From an uncultured Formosa sp. (lineage in GTDB: Bacteria > Bacteroidota > Bacteroidia > Flavobacteriales > Flavobacteriaceae), in contig CABXZJ010000015.1 in assembly GCA_902516685.1 (NCBI GenBank), forward strand, positions 1 through 20,741: a stretch of DNA of 20,741 bases. The letters run 5' to 3'. The position numbers and the translations under genes were made by a program. This document shows, piece after piece, positions 1 through 11,026 of the stretch; position 1 is the first letter of the stretch; each line of letters opens with the position of its first letter. The notes beneath the pieces were generated by a model, which saw only the letters and a program-made list of their open reading frames with translations, did no database searches and was not told the DNA's origin.

Positions 1-146
1 AAGAGCTTACAGGCCTTGGACTTAAAGACGCTAAGGGTCTAGTTGATGATGCTCCAAGTGCGATCAAAGAAGGTGTTTCTAAAGACGAAGCTGAAGGCTT
101 GAAAAGTTCCTTAGAAGAAGCTGGTGCTGAGGTTGAGCTTAAGTAA
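1..146 (+). CDS. rplL: 50S ribosomal protein L7/L12, C-terminal end (partial)
   Basis: The window opens inside this gene; the reading frame is set by the codon at 3-5, and 47 residues remain before the TAA at 144-146. The visible part begins [18 protein letters not shown] and ends [10 protein letters not shown], which is the C-terminal globular domain of L7/L12. That domain forms the flexible ribosomal stalk and recruits the translational GTPases (IF2, EF-Tu, EF-G, RF3). The N-terminal dimerisation domain and hinge lie upstream of the window. Its place just before rpoB is the classical bacterial order rplJ-rplL-rpoB-rpoC. Identification is by strong sequence match to the family; only the fragment can be judged. 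Confidence 0.96.
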   Translation, partial: ELTGLGLKDAKGLVDDAPSAIKEGVSKDEAEGLKSSLEEAGAEVELK

Positions 147-160
147 GTTTTAACCAATCA

Positions 161-212
161 CCAAACAATGGTTTAGGTACAGAATTAAGTATTCTTAGGC
201 CTAAACCCTTTT
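161..212 (+). promoter_or_regulatory. Attenuator-like hairpins between rplL and rpoB
   Basis: GGTTTAGG (170-177) is the exact reverse complement of CCTAAACC (200-207). Inside it AGAAT (181-185) pairs with ATTCT (191-195), giving a two-part stem-loop followed by the short T-run CTTTT (208-212). A competing hairpin is possible just upstream: CCAAAC (161-166) with GTTT-A-GG (171-177, one bulged base). It uses the same bases as the 5' arm of the larger stem, so only one can form. In Escherichia coli the rplL-rpoB gap carries a partial terminator and an RNase III site that lower rpoBC expression relative to the ribosomal genes. A similar role here is inferred; the T-run is weak, which suits partial termination or processing. 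Confidence 0.55.
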
Positions 213-268
213 GTGTATAGAGTGTTATGCACCCAATTTATTTTTTTTAATCAATAATTCGTCCATCG

Positions 269-3200
269 ATGTTATCACAAAAAACAGAAAGGTTAAATTT
301 CTCATCTATTGTAAATAGAACTGAATATCCAGATTTCCTGGATATTCAAATAAAATCCTTCCAGGATTTTTTCCAGTTAGAAACAAAATCAGATGAAAGA
401 GCCAACGAAGGTTTATTTAATACCTTTATGGAAAATTTTCCTATAACAGATACACGTAATCAATTTGTTTTAGAATTTTTAGATTATTTTGTAGATCCAC
501 CCAGATACAATATTGAGGAATGTATTGAAAGAGGTCTTACATATTCTGTTCCTCTAAAGGCGCGTTTAAAATTATACTGTACAGATCCAGAGCACGAAGA
601 TTTTGAAACTATCGTTCAAGATGTTTATCTAGGGACAATTCCTTACATGACACCAAGCGGTACATTTTGTATCAATGGAGCGGAACGTGTTGTTGTCTCG
701 CAGTTACACCGCTCGCCTGGAGTATTTTTTGGGCAATCATTTCATGCAAATGGGACTAAATTGTATTCCGCTCGTGTAATCCCTTTTAAAGGATCTTGGA
801 TTGAGTTTGCAACAGATATCAACAGTGTTATGTATGCATATATCGATAGAAAGAAAAAATTACCTGTTACTACCCTTTTTAGAGCAATTGGTTTCGAACG
901 AGATAAGGATATTTTAGAGATTTTTGATCTTGCCGAAGAAATTAAAGTTTCCAAATCTGGTCTAAAAAAAGTTCTTGGTCGTAAACTAGCTGCTCGTGTA
1001 TTAAATACATGGCATGAAGATTTTGTTGATGAGGATACTGGTGAGGTAGTTTCGATTGAAAGAAATGAAATTGTTTTAGATAGAGATACAATTATAGATA
1101 AAGAAAATTGTCTTGAAATTCTTGAATCAGGTGCAAAAACTATACTTCTTCATAAAGAATTTTCAAAGCAAGGGGACTACGCCATAATTCATAATACTCT
1201 CCAGAAAGATCCAACGAATTCTGAGAAAGAGGCAGTAGAACACATCTACAGACAGCTCCGTAATGCAGAGCCACCAGACGAGGAAACAGCACGTGGAATC
1301 ATTGATAAATTATTTTTTAGTGATCAGCGTTACAATTTAGGTGAAGTTGGTCGTTATAGAATGAATAAAAAGTTAAATCTTGATATCGGTATGGATAAGC
1401 AAGTCTTAACCAAAGAAGATATTATTACAATAATTAAATATTTAATTGAATTAATAAACTCTAAAGCTGAAATAGATGATATTGATCATTTGTCTAATAG
1501 ACGAGTTCGTACTGTAGGAGAGCAACTATCGTCCCAGTTTGGAGTAGGGTTAGCCCGTATGGCGCGTACAATTAGAGAACGAATGAATGTTCGTGATAAT
1601 GAGGTTTTCACACCAATTGATTTAATAAATGCCAAGACATTATCCTCAGTTATCAATTCTTTCTTTGGGACTAATCAGTTATCTCAATTTATGGATCAAA
1701 CCAATCCTTTGGCCGAGATAACGCACAAACGAAGACTATCTGCACTTGGACCTGGTGGACTTTCTAGAGAACGTGCAGGATTTGAAGTTAGAGATGTTCA
1801 TTACACACACTACGGACGTCTTTGTCCAATTGAAACTCCTGAGGGACCAAATATTGGCCTCATATCTTCCCTTTCAGTATATGCAAAAGTTAATTCTATG
1901 GGTTTTATTGAAACTCCCTACAGAAAAGTACACGAATCAATAGTTGATATCAAAGGAACTCCTATCTACCTAACAGCAGAAGAAGAAGAAGACAAACTTA
2001 TTGCTCAAGCTAGTACCCCAGTAAACAATAAAGGCAAGATTGTTATCGACAAAGTTATTGCCCGTCAAGAAGGTGATTTTCCTGTAGTTGATTCCTCTCA
2101 AGTTCATTATACTGATGTCGCTCCCAACCAGATATCGTCAATTTCAGCTTCTTTAATTCCATTTTTAGAGCATGATGACGCTAACCGTGCACTAATGGGA
2201 TCAAATATGATGCGTCAAGCAGTTCCTCTGTTGCGTCCTGAGGCTCCAATTGTTGGAACAGGTCTTGAGCGCCAAGTAGCTTCAGACTCAAGAGTGTTGG
2301 TAAATGCTGATGGAGATGGTTTAGTTGATTATGTTGATGCTGAGAAAATTGTAATAAAATATAATAGAACTAGTGAAGAAGAACTCGTTAGTTTTGATTC
2401 TAATATTGTAACATATCCTTTAACAACATTTAGAAAAACCAATCAAGGAACATCCGTTAATCTTAAAGCTATTGTAAACAAAGGAGATAAGGTTTCTAAA
2501 GGGCAGGTTCTTTGTGAAGGCTATGCTACAGAAAATGGAGAATTAGCTCTTGGAAGAAATATGAAAGTAGCTTTCATGCCATGGAAAGGATATAATTTTG
2601 AAGATGCAATTGTAATTTCTGAAAAAGTTGTTCGTGACGACATTTTTACTTCTATTCATATTGATGAATACTCTCTTGAAGTTAGAGACACCAAGCTTGG
2701 TAATGAAGAACTTACCAATGACATCCCAAACGTATCAGAAGAGGCAACCAGTGACTTAGATGAAAATGGAATGATTCGTATTGGTGCAGAAATTAAGCCC
2801 GGAGATATACTTATTGGGAAAATCACACCCAAAGGGGAGAGTGATCCTACTCCTGAAGAAAAACTTCTTAGAGCTATTTTTGGTGATAAGGCAGGAGATG
2901 TTAAAGATGCTTCTTTAAAAGCTTCTCCTTCTCTGAATGGTGTAGTGATTGAAAAAAAGCTTTTCTCTAGAGCAATAAAAGATAAACGTAAGCGTGCTCA
3001 AGATAAGGAAGATATAGCTAAACTAGAAGATATATTTGATGTTAAATTTGATGATTTAAAATCCGTTTTAGTTCAAAAATTATTTTCAATTGTTGGTGGG
3101 AAAACTGCTCAGGGAATTTTTAATGATTTAGGTGAGGAAGTATTTCCTAAGGGAAAAAAATATACTCTAAAAATGCTAAATGCAGTAGATGATTATGCTC

Positions 3201-4081
3201 ATCTTATCAATGGTAAATGGACTACAGATAGTAGATTAAATAAATTAGTTAAAGATTTGATTCATAATTACAAAATTAAAGAAAATGATCTTCAAGGGTC
3301 TCTAAGACGTGAAAAATTTACCATTTCAGTTGGTGATGAACTTCCTGCCGGAATTATTAAACTTGCTAAAGTTTACATTGCTAAAAAACGTAAATTAAAA
3401 GTAGGTGATAAAATGGCAGGACGCCACGGGAATAAAGGAATTGTAGCCAGAATTGTTCGACAAGAAGATATGCCTTTTTTAGAAGATGGAACACCTGTAG
3501 ATATTGTTTTAAATCCTCTTGGCGTACCATCCAGAATGAATATTGGGCAAATTTATGAAACTGTACTTGGATGGGCAGGAAAAGATTTAGGACGTACCTT
3601 CGCCACCCCTATCTTTGACGGAGCTACATTAGACCAAATCAATAAATTTACGGACGAGGCAGGTATACCAAGATTTGGACATACCTATCTATTTGATGGA
3701 GGTACAGGTGATCGTTTTGATCAACCAGCAACCGTTGGAGTTATTTACATGTTAAAATTAGGACATATGGTTGATGACAAAATGCATGCACGATCGATAG
3801 GACCTTATTCATTAATTACTCAACAACCCCTTGGTGGTAAAGCCCAATTTGGTGGTCAACGTTTTGGCGAGATGGAAGTTTGGGCTTTAGAAGCATATGG
3901 AGCCTCAAGTACTCTGAGAGAAATACTAACAGTCAAGTCTGATGATGTAATTGGAAGAGCAAAAACATATGAAGCTATCGTAAAAGGCGAGCCTATGCCG
4001 GAACCAGGTTTACCAGAATCATTTAACGTTCTTATGCATGAATTAAAAGGTTTAGGATTAGACATTAGATTAGAACAATAA
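269..4081 (+). CDS. rpoB: DNA-directed RNA polymerase subunit beta
   Basis: This is the 1270-residue beta subunit, the usual length in Bacteroidota. With beta' it forms the catalytic centre, and it carries the rifampicin pocket. The start at [11 protein letters not shown] fits flavobacterial homologues. The rifampicin region lies near residues 466-500 and is wild type at the main resistance positions: Q473, D476, H486 and S491 correspond to E. coli Q513, D516, H526 and S531. The run [16 protein letters not shown] follows. The C-terminal part shows [14 protein letters not shown] and a final segment with [18 protein letters not shown], both hallmarks of the family. It sits 122 bases after rplL, and rpoC follows after 26 bases, so the two are presumably co-transcribed. 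No frameshift or truncation is seen. Confidence 0.99.
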   Translation: MLSQKTERLNFSSIVNRTEYPDFLDIQIKSFQDFFQLETKSDERANEGLFNTFMENFPITDTRNQFVLEFLDYFVDPPRYNIEECIERGLTYSVPLKARLKLYCTDPEHEDFETIVQDVYLGTIPYMTPSGTFCINGAERVVVSQLHRSPGVFFGQSFHANGTKLYSARVIPFKGSWIEFATDINSVMYAYIDRKKKLPVTTLFRAIGFERDKDILEIFDLAEEIKVSKSGLKKVLGRKLAARVLNTWHEDFVDEDTGEVVSIERNEIVLDRDTIIDKENCLEILESGAKTILLHKEFSKQGDYAIIHNTLQKDPTNSEKEAVEHIYRQLRNAEPPDEETARGIIDKLFFSDQRYNLGEVGRYRMNKKLNLDIGMDKQVLTKEDIITIIKYLIELINSKAEIDDIDHLSNRRVRTVGEQLSSQFGVGLARMARTIRERMNVRDNEVFTPIDLINAKTLSSVINSFFGTNQLSQFMDQTNPLAEITHKRRLSALGPGGLSRERAGFEVRDVHYTHYGRLCPIETPEGPNIGLISSLSVYAKVNSMGFIETPYRKVHESIVDIKGTPIYLTAEEEEDKLIAQASTPVNNKGKIVIDKVIARQEGDFPVVDSSQVHYTDVAPNQISSISASLIPFLEHDDANRALMGSNMMRQAVPLLRPEAPIVGTGLERQVASDSRVLVNADGDGLVDYVDAEKIVIKYNRTSEEELVSFDSNIVTYPLTTFRKTNQGTSVNLKAIVNKGDKVSKGQVLCEGYATENGELALGRNMKVAFMPWKGYNFEDAIVISEKVVRDDIFTSIHIDEYSLEVRDTKLGNEELTNDIPNVSEEATSDLDENGMIRIGAEIKPGDILIGKITPKGESDPTPEEKLLRAIFGDKAGDVKDASLKASPSLNGVVIEKKLFSRAIKDKRKRAQDKEDIAKLEDIFDVKFDDLKSVLVQKLFSIVGGKTAQGIFNDLGEEVFPKGKKYTLKMLNAVDDYAHLINGKWTTDSRLNKLVKDLIHNYKIKENDLQGSLRREKFTISVGDELPAGIIKLAKVYIAKKRKLKVGDKMAGRHGNKGIVARIVRQEDMPFLEDGTPVDIVLNPLGVPSRMNIGQIYETVLGWAGKDLGRTFATPIFDGATLDQINKFTDEAGIPRFGHTYLFDGGTGDRFDQPATVGVIYMLKLGHMVDDKMHARSIGPYSLITQQPLGGKAQFGGQRFGEMEVWALEAYGASSTLREILTVKSDDVIGRAKTYEAIVKGEPMPEPGLPESFNVLMHELKGLGLDIRLEQ

Positions 4082-4107
4082 TTTTAAAGTATCATATATT
4101 ATACATA

Positions 4108-7100
4108 ATGGTAAGAAATCAAGATAATACAACGCAAAAAAAGTTTAATAAAATTTCAATAGGATTAGCTTCACCTGAGTCTATTTTATCAGATTCACGA
4201 GGTGAGGTTCTAAAACCAGAAACTATTAATTATAGAACTCACAAACCAGAGCGTGATGGTTTGTTTTGTGAACGAATTTTTGGTCCAGTCAAGGATTATG
4301 AATGTGCTTGTGGTAAGTATAAGCGAATAAGGTACAAAGGAATAATTTGTGATCGCTGCGGAGTTGAAGTAACTGAAAAAAAGGTTCGTAGAGAACGTGT
4401 AGGGCACATTAATTTGGTAGTACCTGTTGCTCATATTTGGTATTTTAGGTCTTTACCTAACAAAATAGGATATTTACTAGGTCTTCCCTCAAAAAAGTTA
4501 GACATGATTATTTATTATGAGCGATATGTTGTTATTCAACCTGGTATAGCTTCAAACTCAGAGGGTGAACCTGTTAAAAAAATGGATTTTTTAACTGAGG
4601 AAGAATACTTAAATATAATTGAAACAATTCCTCAGGAAAATCAATATTTAGACGATACTGATCCAGAAAAATTTATTGCCAAGATGGGTGCAGATTGTTT
4701 GATTGAGTTACTATCTCGTATAGATTTAGAAGAACTATCTTTTGAATTACGTCATAAAGCTAATACAGAGACTTCGAAACAAAGAAAAACAGAAGCGTTG
4801 AAGCGCTTGCAGGTTGTCGAAGCACTCAAAGATGGAAATCAGAATCGTGAAAACAGACCAGAATGGATGATTATGAAAGCAATTCCAGTTATCCCTCCAG
4901 AACTTCGTCCACTAGTACCTCTAGACGGTGGCCGTTTTGCTACTTCTGATTTGAATGATTTATATCGACGAGTGATTATTAGAAATAATCGATTGAAGCG
5001 TCTTGTAGAAATAAAAGCTCCTGAAGTAATTTTAAGAAATGAAAAACGAATGTTACAAGAATCTGTTGATTCTCTTTTTGATAACACACGTAAATCTTCA
5101 GCTGTAAAAACTGATTCTAACAGGCCTTTGAAATCACTCTCTGATTCACTTAAAGGGAAACAAGGTCGTTTTCGTCAAAACTTACTTGGTAAACGAGTTG
5201 ATTATTCTGCTCGTTCCGTTATAGTAGTCGGGCCAGAATTAAAATTATTTGAATGTGGACTCCCAAAAAATATGGCAGCAGAATTATACAAACCTTTCAT
5301 AGTTCGCAAATTAATAGAACGAGGTATCGTCAAAACTGTTAAATCTGCAAAAAAAATTATCGACAAAAAAGAACCAGTAGTTTGGGATATTCTGGAAAAT
5401 GTACTTAAAGGACACCCAGTTCTGCTAAACCGCGCTCCTACCTTACACCGTTTAGGAATTCAAGCATTTCAGCCTAAGCTAATTGAAGGAAAAGCAATCC
5501 AATTACACCCTTTAGTATGTACGGCATTTAATGCAGATTTTGATGGAGATCAAATGGCTGTTCATTTACCACTTGGTCCTGAAGCTATTTTAGAAGCACA
5601 ATTATTAATGCTTGCGTCTCACAATATTTTAAACCCCGCTAACGGCTCGCCAGTTACAGTGCCTTCACAAGACATGGTACTTGGTCTTTATTATATGACC
5701 AAATTACGTGAGTCAACAAAAAAAGTGAAAATTTTAGGTGAAGGTCTTGTATTTTACTCTCCTGAAGAGGTCATTATTGCTTACAATGAAAAAAGAGTCG
5801 AATTAAATGCAAAAATTAGAGTAAGAACTGAAGACTACAATTCTGATGGTACTCTGGAAACTCAATTAATTGAAACTACTGTAGGTAGAGTACTATTTAA
5901 TGAAAAAGTACCAAAAGAAGCTGGTTATATAAATGAAGTGTTAACCAAAAAGTCATTACGTGATATTATACACGATATTCTGAAAGCCACATCAGTTCCA
6001 GAAACTGCAAGTTTTCTTGATGAGATTAAAACTTTAGGCTATAATTTTGCTTTTAAAGGCGGATTATCTTTCAGCCTAGGAGATATTATAATTCCTCAGG
6101 AAAAACATAGTATGATTGAAACTGCTAATAAGCAAGTTGATGGTATAATGGCAAACTACAACATGGGGTTAATTACAAATAATGAGCGTTATAATCAAGT
6201 TATAGATATTTGGACTTCTACAAATGCTGAATTGACAGAACTTTCAATGAAACGTATTCGTGAAGATCAGCAAGGATTCAATTCCGTTTATATGATGCTA
6301 GATTCAGGAGCTCGTGGGTCCAAAGAACAAATCCGTCAGTTGACCGGTATGCGAGGTTTAATGGCTAAGCCAAAAAAATCCAATGCAGGAGGTGGAGAAA
6401 TAATCGAAAATCCAATTCTTTCCAATTTCAAAGAAGGATTATCAATTTTAGAATACTTTATATCAACGCACGGAGCTCGTAAAGGTTTAGCGGATACAGC
6501 TTTGAAAACTGCAGATGCAGGATATTTAACCCGGCGATTAGTCGATGTTTCACAGGACGTAATAGTAAATTCACATGATTGTGGAACATTACGTGGAATA
6601 AAAGTAGAACCTCTTAAGAAAAATGAAGAAATAGTTGAAACTCTTGAGGAACGAATTATTGGACGTACATCCTTAAATGATGTTTATGATCCAATTTCAG
6701 AAGAGCTTTTAGCTTCTTCTGGTGAGCATATTGATGAGGTTGTTGCTAATAAAATAGAATTGTCTGCAATTGAATCAATTGAGGTTAGGTCTCCATTAAC
6801 ATGCGAAGCAAAAACTGGAATATGCGTCATGTGTTATGGACGTAATCTTGCTACTGGTAAAATGGTTCAAATTGGAGAGGCAGTTGGTGTTGTTGCTGCG
6901 CAGTCCATTGGTGAGCCAGGAACACAGTTAACACTTCGAACCTTTCACGTTGGGGGAATTGCTGGAAATATTTCTGAAGAAAACAATCTTGTAGCTAAGT
7001 TTGATGGGTTAGCTGAAATTGATGAACTGAAAACTGTAAATGGTAAGGACAACGAAGGAAATGATGTTAACATTGTAATTTCCAGGACCTCCGAAATTAA

Positions 7101-8415
7101 ATTGGTTGATATGAAAACAGGTATTATTTTGAGCACTAATAATATTCCTTATGGTTCTAATATTTTTGTTAAAAATGGTCAAAAATTAAAGAAGGGTTCA
7201 GTTGTTTGCCAGTGGGATCCATATAATGGGGTTATTATTTCTGAATTTTCAGGAAAAGTTCGTTTCGAAAATATAGAACAGGGAGTTACTTATCAAGTTG
7301 AAATTGATGAACAAACTGGGTTTCAAGAAAAAGTAATTTCTGAATCTAGAAATAAAAAACTTATCCCTACACTTCATATTGAAGACGGTAAAGGTAGCGT
7401 AATTCGTTCGTACAATTTACCAGTTGGTGCACATTTAATGATTGAAGACAATGATAAGATAGCTATAGGTAAGATTTTGGTAAAAATACCACGTAAATCC
7501 TCTAAAGCTGGAGATATTACTGGTGGTTTACCACGTGTTACTGAACTTTTTGAAGCTCGAAATCCATCAAATCCAGCAGTAGTTAGCGAAATAGATGGTG
7601 TTGTTTCTTTTGGTAAAATAAAACGAGGTAATAGAGAAATAATTATTGAATCCAAAACGGGTTCAATTAAGAAATATTTGGTTAAACTCTCAAACCAAAT
7701 TTTAGTACAAGAAAATGATTTTGTTAAAGCTGGTATGCCACTTTCAGATGGTTCAATTACCCCAAATGATATTTTAAATATCAAAGGCCCATCTGCAGTA
7801 CAACAATATTTAGTTAACGAAGTACAGGAAGTTTACCGACTTCAAGGAGTTAAAATTAATGATAAGCATTTTGAGGTTGTGGTACGTCAGATGATGCGTA
7901 AGGTACGAATTCAAGATTCAGGAGATACAATTTTCTTAGAAAACCAATTAGTCCATAAGTCAGACTTTATTAATGAAAACGATGATATATTTGGCAAGAA
8001 AGTGGTTGAAGATTCTGGTGATTCTGCAATACTTAAAGCTGGACAAATTGTCACAGCTAGACAACTAAGGGATGAGAACTCAATTCTTAAGCGTGAGGAT
8101 AAATCCTGTGTCTCAGCCCGAGATGCACGTCCTGCAACAGCTACCCCAATTTTACAAGGTATTACACGTGCATCACTACAAACGAAATCCTTTATCTCAG
8201 CTGCATCTTTCCAAGAAACAACTAAAGTACTTAACGAAGCTGCTGTAAATGGAAAAGTAGATAGTTTGGAAGGACTTAAGGAAAATGTCATAGTTGGACA
8301 TAGAATACCAGCCGGAACGGGATTAAGACAGTATGATAATATGATTGTTGGTTCAAGTGACGAATTGGAAAGTTTGATTAAAGCTAAAGAGGAAAAACAA
8401 ATATTTAATATTTAA
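4108..8415 (+). CDS. rpoC: DNA-directed RNA polymerase subunit beta'
   Basis: This is the 1435-residue beta' subunit, full length for Bacteroidota. The N-terminal zinc site is C66, C68, C81 and C84. The catalytic magnesium loop NADFDGD lies at residues 475-481, with aspartates D477, D479 and D481. The second zinc site is C825, C899, C906 and C909. The bridge-helix and trigger-loop region is recognisable from [19 protein letters not shown] (about 731-749) and from [19 protein letters not shown] (about 932-950). The C-terminal part contains long beta-rich repeats (sandwich-barrel hybrid motif type) and ends in a charged tail. The gene lies 26 bases behind rpoB and 3 bases before the DUF3467 gene, all in one direction. 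Nothing suggests damage. Confidence 0.99.
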   Translation: MVRNQDNTTQKKFNKISIGLASPESILSDSRGEVLKPETINYRTHKPERDGLFCERIFGPVKDYECACGKYKRIRYKGIICDRCGVEVTEKKVRRERVGHINLVVPVAHIWYFRSLPNKIGYLLGLPSKKLDMIIYYERYVVIQPGIASNSEGEPVKKMDFLTEEEYLNIIETIPQENQYLDDTDPEKFIAKMGADCLIELLSRIDLEELSFELRHKANTETSKQRKTEALKRLQVVEALKDGNQNRENRPEWMIMKAIPVIPPELRPLVPLDGGRFATSDLNDLYRRVIIRNNRLKRLVEIKAPEVILRNEKRMLQESVDSLFDNTRKSSAVKTDSNRPLKSLSDSLKGKQGRFRQNLLGKRVDYSARSVIVVGPELKLFECGLPKNMAAELYKPFIVRKLIERGIVKTVKSAKKIIDKKEPVVWDILENVLKGHPVLLNRAPTLHRLGIQAFQPKLIEGKAIQLHPLVCTAFNADFDGDQMAVHLPLGPEAILEAQLLMLASHNILNPANGSPVTVPSQDMVLGLYYMTKLRESTKKVKILGEGLVFYSPEEVIIAYNEKRVELNAKIRVRTEDYNSDGTLETQLIETTVGRVLFNEKVPKEAGYINEVLTKKSLRDIIHDILKATSVPETASFLDEIKTLGYNFAFKGGLSFSLGDIIIPQEKHSMIETANKQVDGIMANYNMGLITNNERYNQVIDIWTSTNAELTELSMKRIREDQQGFNSVYMMLDSGARGSKEQIRQLTGMRGLMAKPKKSNAGGGEIIENPILSNFKEGLSILEYFISTHGARKGLADTALKTADAGYLTRRLVDVSQDVIVNSHDCGTLRGIKVEPLKKNEEIVETLEERIIGRTSLNDVYDPISEELLASSGEHIDEVVANKIELSAIESIEVRSPLTCEAKTGICVMCYGRNLATGKMVQIGEAVGVVAAQSIGEPGTQLTLRTFHVGGIAGNISEENNLVAKFDGLAEIDELKTVNGKDNEGNDVNIVISRTSEIKLVDMKTGIILSTNNIPYGSNIFVKNGQKLKKGSVVCQWDPYNGVIISEFSGKVRFENIEQGVTYQVEIDEQTGFQEKVISESRNKKLIPTLHIEDGKGSVIRSYNLPVGAHLMIEDNDKIAIGKILVKIPRKSSKAGDITGGLPRVTELFEARNPSNPAVVSEIDGVVSFGKIKRGNREIIIESKTGSIKKYLVKLSNQILVQENDFVKAGMPLSDGSITPNDILNIKGPSAVQQYLVNEVQEVYRLQGVKINDKHFEVVVRQMMRKVRIQDSGDTIFLENQLVHKSDFINENDDIFGKKVVEDSGDSAILKAGQIVTARQLRDENSILKREDKSCVSARDARPATATPILQGITRASLQTKSFISAASFQETTKVLNEAAVNGKVDSLEGLKENVIVGHRIPAGTGLRQYDNMIVGSSDELESLIKAKEEKQIFNI

Positions 8416-8418
8416 TTT

Positions 8419-8733
8419 ATGGGTGAAACAAAGAAAGGAAATAAAGCCCAAATTAATATCGAACTCGATGCCTCTGTTGCTGAAGGTATATATTCAAATT
8501 TGGCAATTATAAACCACAGTGTTTCTGAGTTTGTTGTAGACTTTGTTAATATAATGCCTGGGATCCCTAAAAATAAGGTAAAGTCAAGAATTATATTAAC
8601 CCCACAACATGCTAAGCGCTTAACTAAAGCTCTGCAAGAAAATGTCAAACGTTTTGAACAGGCACATGGTGAGATTAAAGATTACGAGCAACCACCAATG
8701 CCACTTAATTTTGGACCTACAGGTCAAGCATAA
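8419..8733 (+). CDS. DUF3467 domain protein downstream of rpoC
   Basis: This is a 104-residue soluble protein with no signal peptide or membrane segment. The pattern INIELDASVAEGIYSNLAII, then SEFVVDFVNIMPG and KVKSRIILTPQHAKRLTKAL, matches the DUF3467 family. The family's function is not established. The ATG lies only 3 bases after the rpoC stop, so it is almost certainly translated from the rpoBC message. As far as I recall, this linkage recurs across Bacteroidota. That position suggests a job tied to transcription or to RNA polymerase assembly, but this is an inference from neighbourhood only. The C-terminus is proline-rich (EQPPMPLNFGP) and probably flexible. The next gene, prfC, is convergent 37 bases away. 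Confidence 0.9.
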   Translation: MGETKKGNKAQINIELDASVAEGIYSNLAIINHSVSEFVVDFVNIMPGIPKNKVKSRIILTPQHAKRLTKALQENVKRFEQAHGEIKDYEQPPMPLNFGPTGQA

Positions 8734-8770
8734 AAAAAACTCCGTTTTATACTAGGTAGATTTTTTTAAT

Positions 8771-10357
8771 TTAAAATTCTGAGTTCATATGAAATTTAAT
8801 GGATGGGTATTTTTGTTCGGTCATCTGTAATGAGAATTTTGAATCGGCCAAAAACACCAACTGACCTTGTTTGTCCTTTGCTAGAAAGCGTTGCTTAATC
8901 CGCTTGAATTCATTAAACTCTTTACTCTTTATATTTTCAGGCTCTACCCAAGCAGCTTTGTGTATGTTTAAATTTTCATAGCTGCATTTAGCACCATATT
9001 CATGTTCCAGGCGATATTGAATCACTTCATATTGCAGGGCGCCTACAGTTCCAATAATTTTACGACCGTTCAGGTCTAAGGTGAATAGCTGTGCAACGCC
9101 TTCATCCATCAATTGATCAATCCCTTTAAAGAGTTGTTTCGATTTCATGGGGTCTGCATTATTAATATATCTAAAATGCTCCGGTGAGAAACTGGGAATG
9201 CCTATGTAATTTAAAGTTTCTCCTTCTGTGAGTGTGTCACCAATTTTAAAATTGCCAGTATCGTGGAGTCCAACTATATCGCCAGGATATGAAATGTCTA
9301 CTATTTCCTTTTTTTCAGCAAAAAAAGCATTGGGACTTGAAAACTTTAATTTTCTATTTTGACGAACGTGCAAATAAAGCGTATTACGTTTAAATGTTCC
9401 AGAGACAATCTTGATAAAGGCTAAGCGATCTCGGTGTTTTGGATCCATATTAGCATGAATTTTAAAGACAAAGCCAGAAAACTTATTTTCTTCAGGATGT
9501 ATTAAACGCTCTTTGCTTGCTTTTGGTCTAGGCATGGGTGCAATATCTATGAAACAATCCAATAATTCTTTGACACCAAAATTATTTAGGGCAGATCCAA
9601 AAAACACAGGGTGTAAATTACCTTCTTGGTAAATATCTTTGTTAAATTTTGGATAAATTCCGTGTATTAATTCAATTTCATCTCTAAGTATTTTTGAAGC
9701 AGAATCTCCTACGATAGTATTTAGTTTTGAGTCATTCAAATCTGAGATTTCAAGCGTATCACTAATATTCTTTTTACAGTCTCCAGAAAATAGATTAATA
9801 TTTTTTTTCCATAAATTATAAATTCCTTTAAAATCGTAACCCATACCAATAGGAAAACTTAAAGGGGTGACTTTTAGCCCTAATTTTTGTTCCACTTCGT
9901 CCAAAAGATCAAAAGCATCTTTTCCCTCACGGTCTAATTTATTGATAAATACAATTATTGGGATATTCCGCATTCTACAAACCTTAACTAGTTTTTCGGT
10001 TTGCTCTTCTACCCCTTTAGCCACATCGACAACGACAATTACACTGTCTACAGCCGTGAGGGTTCTAAAGGTGTCTTCGGCAAAATCTTTATGCCCAGGG
10101 GTATCAAGAATATTAATTTTGATTCCATTGTACTCAAAGGCCAAAACAGATGTGGCTACAGAAATCCCACGTTGACGTTCAATTTCCATAAAGTCGCTGG
10201 TAGCCCCTTTTTTAATCTTATTGCTTTTAACAGCTCCAGCTTCTTGTATTGCCCCCCCAAATAAAAGTAGTTTTTCGGTAAGGGTAGTTTTACCAGCATC
10301 TGGATGTGATACGATTCCAAAGGTGCGTCTACGTTGGATTTCACTGACAAAAGACAT
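8771..10357 (-). CDS. prfC: Peptide chain release factor 3 (RF3)
   Basis: RF3 is a cytoplasmic translational GTPase of 528 residues, the usual family length, that removes RF1/RF2 from the ribosome after peptide release. The GTPase motifs are in order: G1 SHPDAGKT (17-24), the switch I segment ending RQRGISV (61-67), G3 DTPGH (85-89) and G4 NKLD (139-142). The C-terminal half has the RF3 signature QLFKGIDQLMDEGVAQLF and VGALQYEVIQYRLEHEYG. The length and this C-terminal region separate it from EF-G and from the longer ribosomal-protection proteins of the Tet(M) type. It is transcribed against the rpo operon, and its start is 144 bases from that of the divergent idi gene. No anomalies are seen. 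Confidence 0.97.
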   Translation of the reverse strand: MSFVSEIQRRRTFGIVSHPDAGKTTLTEKLLLFGGAIQEAGAVKSNKIKKGATSDFMEIERQRGISVATSVLAFEYNGIKINILDTPGHKDFAEDTFRTLTAVDSVIVVVDVAKGVEEQTEKLVKVCRMRNIPIIVFINKLDREGKDAFDLLDEVEQKLGLKVTPLSFPIGMGYDFKGIYNLWKKNINLFSGDCKKNISDTLEISDLNDSKLNTIVGDSASKILRDEIELIHGIYPKFNKDIYQEGNLHPVFFGSALNNFGVKELLDCFIDIAPMPRPKASKERLIHPEENKFSGFVFKIHANMDPKHRDRLAFIKIVSGTFKRNTLYLHVRQNRKLKFSSPNAFFAEKKEIVDISYPGDIVGLHDTGNFKIGDTLTEGETLNYIGIPSFSPEHFRYINNADPMKSKQLFKGIDQLMDEGVAQLFTLDLNGRKIIGTVGALQYEVIQYRLEHEYGAKCSYENLNIHKAAWVEPENIKSKEFNEFKRIKQRFLAKDKQGQLVFLADSKFSLQMTEQKYPSIKFHMNSEF

Positions 10358-10373
10358 TGAAAATAATTTTTGG

Positions 10374-10381
10374 CAAATATA
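10374..10381 (-). promoter_or_regulatory. Possible -7 box for prfC
   Basis: On the - strand these bases read TATATTTG, an exact fit to the Bacteroidota -7 element TAnnTTTG. It lies 16 bases upstream of the prfC start codon, implying a very short leader. No convincing TTTG-type -33 element sits at the usual 19-20 base distance, so the call is tentative. Confidence 0.35.
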
Positions 10382-10501
10382 GCATTATCAAATCAAGATA
10401 TGATGTAATTTATATGCATAATGATAATTTTGTAAAATTTAAAAATTGCATTTTAGCATTTAATTAATACAAAATATAAAATTAGTTGATAATTTAGCAC
10501 A

Positions 10502-11026
10502 ATGTTGGAAGAACAGGTCATATTAGTGAATGAAGAGGATGAGCAAATTGGCTTAATGCCCAAAATGGAAGCTCATGAAAAAGCAGTATTACATCGCGCT
10601 TTCTCAGTCTTTATCTTTAATTCAAAAAATGAATTAATGCTACAACAGCGTGCAGCACACAAATACCATTCTCCGCTTTTGTGGACCAATACTTGCTGCA
10701 GCCACCAACGGGAAGGAGAGTCTAATATTGAAGCCGGTACCAGACGATTAGCCGAAGAAATGGGATTTACAACTGCCTTAAATGTAGTAACCTCTTTCAT
10801 TTATAAAGCACCTTTTGATAATGGCCTGACAGAATATGAATTTGATCATGTGATGACTGGTTTTTACGAAAAGGATCCAGTTATTAACAAGACAGAAGTT
10901 AAATCTTGGAAATGGATGTCAATGGAAGCAATTAAATGCGATATTGTATCAAAACCTGATTGCTATACTGCTTGGTTCAAAATTATATTTCAAAAATTTT
11001 ACACTCACTTAAATTATAAAGCATGA
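10502..11026 (+). CDS. idi: Isopentenyl-diphosphate delta-isomerase, type I
   Basis: This 174-residue cytoplasmic enzyme interconverts isopentenyl and dimethylallyl diphosphate for isoprenoid synthesis (quinones, carotenoids, undecaprenyl lipid carrier). It has the Nudix-like fold of type I isomerases. Visible active-site features are H25 and H31 (metal ligands in AHEKAVLHRAF), the catalytic cysteine C66 in WTNTCCSHQ with ligand H68, and the acidic pair E111 and E113 in LTEYEFDHV. These match C67 and E114/E116 of the E. coli enzyme. The degenerate Nudix segment GESNIEAGTRRLAEEMG follows the cysteine. The gene's stop overlaps the start of the pterin synthase in an ATGA, which points to coupled translation. 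Confidence 0.96.
   Translation: MLEEQVILVNEEDEQIGLMPKMEAHEKAVLHRAFSVFIFNSKNELMLQQRAAHKYHSPLLWTNTCCSHQREGESNIEAGTRRLAEEMGFTTALNVVTSFIYKAPFDNGLTEYEFDHVMTGFYEKDPVINKTEVKSWKWMSMEAIKCDIVSKPDCYTAWFKIIFQKFYTHLNYKA

Noticed and set aside
1667..1742. Possible rifampicin-resistance changes in rpoB
   Set aside because: All main resistance positions (Q473, D476, H486, S491) carry the wild-type residue; remaining differences are normal for the phylum.
7374..8291. Two long open frames on the - strand inside rpoC (7374-7784 and 7911-8291)
   Set aside because: They lie opposite a fully conserved gene and their proteins are low-complexity Ser/Leu/Ile-rich, as expected of antisense shadows. No start signals or family motifs were seen.
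8734..8770. Possible two-way terminator between DUF3467 and prfC
   Set aside because: There is an A-run and a T-run, but no stem of useful length pairs between them, so it was not listed as a terminator.
8771..10357. Tetracycline ribosomal-protection protein or EF-G instead of RF3
   Set aside because: Length of 528 residues and the RF3-specific C-terminal segment fit prfC; the extra C-terminal domains of EF-G/Tet(M) are absent.
10425..10432. TAATTTTG as a -7 box for idi
   Set aside because: It matches the box, but no -33 element lies at the proper distance and the region is so AT-rich that such matches are expected by chance.
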